NCBI GenBank assembly: GCA_944739405.2
Contig: OX123209.2
Span: 15,084,217-15,148,216 of the forward strand
Direction of reading: 5' to 3'
DNA length: 64,000 bases
Origin: Euclidia mi
Taxonomy: Eukaryota; Arthropoda; Insecta; Lepidoptera; Erebidae
Under the pieces are notes generated by a model that was not told the origin of the DNA, made no database searches, and was given only the letters and a program-made list of their open reading frames with translations. This document shows, in pieces, positions 60,441 through 64,000 of the stretch. Made by a program: the position numbers and the translations under genes. Position 1 is the first letter of the stretch. The number at the start of each line of letters is the position of its first letter.

Positions 60441-61539
60441 TCACTGAGTTGGAAGCGGACGCGAGTTGATCCGTGCCTCGACTTGTGCAAGGACAGTTAA
60501 AGGCTCTTCGTAAGAGAGGATCTGTTGACCTATAACTTTGAAGAGATGCGTTTTAATTACTTTGACCATGCTTGCCCAACATCCACCGAAATGTGGTGAT
60601 GCTGGTGGAATAAACTTCCAGTCAATATGATCTATGGAAAGTTCTTCCTGAAGACGAGTACGATAACCCGCGACGTGATTGAAACAAGTAGCGGGAACAA
60701 GTTCAATCAATTTACTAACGCGGTTGGCGACAAAAGTCTGCCAGCGGTGAGGAGAAGAATAAATCCAAGCGAGCACTACCTTGGAGTCGGAAAATGCGTA
60801 TATTTATTAATAGAGTAGTGGGGCAAAACTGTGTCTTGAACCTTGCGGAGCAACTGAGACAGCAGAAGGGCCGCGCACAACTCCAGTCTCGCAACCGAAA
60901 TGGTTTTAACAGGCGAGACCTTAGACTTGGCACAAACTAACTGCACCGAGTAGTTAGAACCAATGCGGACTTGCAGATATACGACTCCGCCGTGAGCACG
61001 CTCGCTGGCGTCAGCGAAACCTATTAAGTTGACGGTACATCCATCTACCAACCCAAGATGACGCGGAATAGTAATATGATTGAGCGCGGTAAGCTCAATA
61101 CAAAACTGGCCCCAAGCGGCGACAATATGGTTAAGGGGTGTTTCATCCCACTCACACTTTGATAGCCAAAGCTCCTTGATCAAGAGCTTGGCGTACAAAA
61201 TTGTGGGAGCCACAAACCCATTATGTCCCATAGTCGAGCCACTGTGGACAGCATAGTGCGCTTGGCGCACTTATCATCTGGTGGTGAGACGTCAAACCGA
61301 AAACTATCGCAGGATTTGTCCCAGCGTAAACCGAGAACCTTATGCGGTACAGACTTCTCAAACTCAATGTCTGGAGAAGCTTTTTGAGAATCTGGTATGC
61401 GTGCGAGAACCTCCTTAGAGTTGCTTGTCCATTTGACAAGATCAAACTGGCCTCGCTTGAAAAGCTGAATAAGCTCTTCACAAAGCGAAATTGCTAGCGG
61501 AGCGGGTATGACATTACAGGCAATGCCGTCTATATACAA
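60441..61539 (-). pseudogene. BEL/Pao pol remnant, unit 4
   Basis: Same as unit 2 (ELTALNH, DSQKASP). Confidence 0.9.
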
Positions 61540-61549
61540 AGCGGATGTG

Positions 61550-61603
61550 TAGTATAGTATAGTGTAGCGTAGCGTAGCTTAGCGTAGCATAGCATAGCAT
61601 AGC
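61550..61603. repeat. TAGCR pentamer microsatellite, unit 4
   Basis: Same as unit 2. Confidence 0.8.
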
Positions 61604-61606
61604 TAA

Positions 61607-62208
61607 TTAGTGCTTTATCTTACACACAGTTTTAGCACCCACCTTGATCTCTTGAAGAGCAGAACAACAACAAGACGTAATACAATGAGAAGTATGTAAC
61701 GTAGGTACGGTACCCATAATCACATACCAAAGTACCGTCTCAATAGCGGGCGGTAAATCATATCGCTCACTACGTACTATTTTAGTTAGTAGCAAGTGCG
61801 GAAATATTGAAGCTCCGATCAAAAGATCAATGCCTGCCGGATTCGCAAACTCCGCGTCGGCTAGCGGCAATGACTCGAGATGAGTGAGTGATGCTACGTC
61901 TACCTTAGCGTTCGGCAATGCGTCCGTGATACGCTCCACGATAAGCGAAGAAATGTTAAAATTAATATTCCTATCAAAACGCGAATGTATTTTAATATCT
62001 ACGGAACCCCTGCAATGCTTTTCTGATCCGCCTATCCCTTTGACGGTTGAGTTAGTATTTTTAAAGTTATTCCATAATCCGAGGCGTTTGAAGCATTCCG
62101 ATGTTATTAGATTGGTCTGAGATGCGCTATCTAGCAGACAACGTACCATGTGCGGCGACCCATTAACATCATATACGATAACTTGCGCTGTCGCTAACAG
62201 TACCGTCT
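61607..62208 (-). pseudogene. gag-protease, C-terminal half, unit 4
   Basis: As unit 2. Confidence 0.9.
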
Positions 62209-62342
62209 TAAGCTTTGGTCTGGTGATCATGACGCACAACGCTGCGGTATGCGCCGCAACCCAGCGTCACGACGCAGCATTTAGCGTCCCTGCGGAGAGG
62301 TGGTCAGTTGATTTTGCCGCAGCTACCAAGGTAGACGTGAAC

Positions 62343-62657
62343 ATGAACAATTTTTTCTGTAATTTGTGCTTTGCTTGAAGAGGAGGAAGAAGAAGAATTT
62401 TTACTGCTTCTGAATAGACAAAGAAAATCTCCGAGGAACATGTTTTTACAACGGAGGAGTGAAGGTTGTTACGAAACCTTAATAATAAGGCATTTAATTG
62501 ATTGTGAAGAAAAATTCATGGGTTACTTTCGGGTTTCAAGGGAGATCTATAACAAGATTTTAATGGCCATAAAAGATGATATTAGTGACATACAGCCTAG
62601 AACCAGAAATCGGAATTTTGCTATTACGGCACAAGAAAAACTATTCCTAGCGTTAAG
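62343..62657 (+). pseudogene. Harbinger transposase exon 1, frameshifted, unit 4
   Basis: Same six-T frameshift and LIIRHL variant as unit 2; GTAAGT donor at 62658. Confidence 0.9.
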
Positions 62658-62747
62658 GTAAGTTAAATGAATTTATTTCGGTAATTAAATAAAACAATTC
62701 ATAATCATATTATTTTTATTAATCGAATACAGTAACTCGGTATAATA

Positions 62748-63765
62748 TCAAAGTATGTTGAATGATTGTTGTGGGGATGGTGTCTCTCGTTGCGAGTTGT
62801 ATGCGTGGATTGGATGCTGTGGTGTGTTGAATGATTGCTGTGGGGATGGTGTCTCTCGTTGCGAGTTGTATGCGTGGATTGGATGTTGTGGTGCGTTGAA
62901 TGATTGCTGTGGGGATGGTGTCTCTCGTTGCGAGTTGTATGCGTGGATTGGATGCTGTGGTGTGTTGAATGATTGCTGTGGGGATGGTGTCTCTCGTTGC
63001 GAGTTGTATGCGTGGATTGGATGTTGTGGTGTGTTGAATGATTGCTGTGGGGATGGTGTCTCTCGTTGCGAGTTGTATGCGTGGATTGGATGCTGTGGTG
63101 TGTTGAATGATTGCTGTGGGGATGGTGTCTCTCGTTGCGAGTTGTATGCGTGGATTGGATGCTGTGGTGTGTTGAATGATTGCTGTGGGGATGGTGTCTC
63201 TCGTTGCGCCAAGACCAATAATTCCATTTCAGTAACGATGTTACAAACTTGTGCTCTGATTTGAGCTATTTTGTCCGGAGGAAATTGACAAACTACGTCG
63301 GCCATACTCCTAAAGAATATGTGTACTGGAGTATTGCCTTTTTCTGTAATTTGTCTCAACATGTTTGTTCTTTCTTCTCTATTCTTTCTAAACTCTTCGA
63401 CAAGGCTGTCTCTTTTTTCTTTTTCACTTGTGATGTACCTTGAGTTTTGTTTTGTGTTATTGAATGTCCTTCTTGCGATGGTTGTTGTGAAATAGATTCA
63501 CATGGTGAATACGGCGTTGAACTCGGCATTGAAGAAGTTGGTCCTGAACATATCTCTACTGGCAAATTGTTATCTTCATCAACCTCAAGAACATTTCCGG
63601 GATTTAGATTTGAAATAGACTCCCTTTCTTCAAAGCTGTCATTTATAAATTTAAGTCTTTCGTCGTCATACTTTGAAACGAAAGAAGCACTTCCGGTTTT
63701 CTTCTTATTCTGATTTTTTCTATAATTGTCACGTAAATTACGCCATTTATTCTTACATTCTTCAG
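62748..63765 (-). CDS. Harbinger MADF protein exon 2, unit 4 (partial gene)
   Basis: Acceptor at 63766-63767, same A-run frame problem; exon 1 lies beyond the window. Confidence 0.75.
62755..63211. repeat. 69-bp minisatellite, unit 4
   Basis: Includes the third-unit GTGCGTTG variant also seen in unit 2. Confidence 0.95.
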
Positions 63766-64000
63766 CTGAAACAATAACATTGTTAGTTAATATAGAACTA
63801 CTATATAGTCTGTTTTAGTTCGATGTTCTGTGGAGGTAAACAGGAGTTGTGATTTTAACCTTTTGGCCGCCCATCTCTACAAAACACGATGCGCCCATCT
63901 CTACAGAAAAAGAAGGCTCTAAATGTCGTAAATTTATTGTATTTCCATAGTTACTTCTAATCAAGTAGTGGCGCTGAGGGCACGAAAATCTCCTACTTCT

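Larger units (their letters stand above)
53299..64000. repeat. Tandem composite unit, copy 4 (right-truncated)
   Basis: Collinear with copy 2 up to the window end, which falls inside Harbinger. It carries a private 1741-bp TA-flanked element in the left LTR. Confidence 0.95.
57972..64000 (-). mobile_element. BEL/Pao retrotransposon, unit 4 (cut by window end)
   Basis: Left LTR carries the TA-flanked element; gag carries Harbinger; the 5' part lies outside the window. Confidence 0.9.
62211..64000 (+). mobile_element. PIF/Harbinger DNA transposon, unit 4 (cut by window end)
   Basis: Left TIR 62211-62253 after TTA 62208-62210. The window ends inside the transposase intron. Confidence 0.95.

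Noticed and set aside
1..64000. tRNA, rRNA or other structural RNA genes
   Set aside because: No cloverleaf or rRNA-like stretch was recognised by eye; a covariance-model search would be needed to exclude them.

Overview
The window is insect-type, probably lepidopteran, repetitive DNA. It holds no ordinary host gene that I can name. It is a tandem array of one large composite unit, seen in about 3.5 copies: unit 1 at 1-15484 (left end cut by the window), unit 2 at 15485-33814, unit 3 at 33815-53298 and unit 4 at 53299-64000 (right end cut). Copies are nearly identical and differ mainly by discrete insertions and small indels. A lepidopteran-type retroposon tail in unit 3 and the mix of piggyBac, P, hAT, PIF/Harbinger and BEL/Pao elements suggest Lepidoptera; a W-chromosome or piRNA-cluster origin is only a hypothesis.

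Each unit reads left to right as follows. (a) A broken DUF7869-type gene. (b) A broken piggyBac-superfamily transposase (piggyBac A). (c) A BEL/Pao LTR retrotransposon with a long gag-protease ORF, gutted pol, a normal 3' LTR and a chimeric 5' LTR whose middle is replaced by an exon-like segment. (d) Exon-like fragments of an unidentified gene and a 405-bp foldback MITE. (e) A second DUF7869-like N-terminal ORF. (f) A second decayed piggyBac (piggyBac B). (g) Short repeats and a hairpin. (h) The C-terminal two thirds of a P-element/THAP9-like transposase, which cuts into the DUF7869 gene of the next unit. All these coding remnants lie on the minus strand.

Young insertions mark individual copies and leave clean empty sites in the others. 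Unit 1 has a 767-bp hAT MITE with 8-bp target duplications. Units 2, 3 and 4 have a 3495-bp PIF/Harbinger element inside gag, with perfect 43-nt TIRs and TTA duplications. Unit 3 has a 1082-bp hAT remnant carrying a dimerisation-domain ORF and a retroposon. Unit 4 has a 1741-bp ORF-poor element flanked by TA and studded with a 13-bp palindromic motif. Harbinger carries a plus-strand DDE transposase and a minus-strand MADF protein whose exons interlock; the transposase is intact only in unit 3.

In the left part of the unit, 1 resembles 3 and 2 resembles 4 by shared deletions, whereas Harbinger and a templated insertion are shared by 2, 3 and 4 but not 1. This mosaic implies unequal exchange or gene conversion between copies, or an assembly that has strung haplotypes together. 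Nearly every minus-strand gene is broken; the gag-protease ORF of unit 1 and the Harbinger transposase of unit 3 are the best preserved coding sequences.
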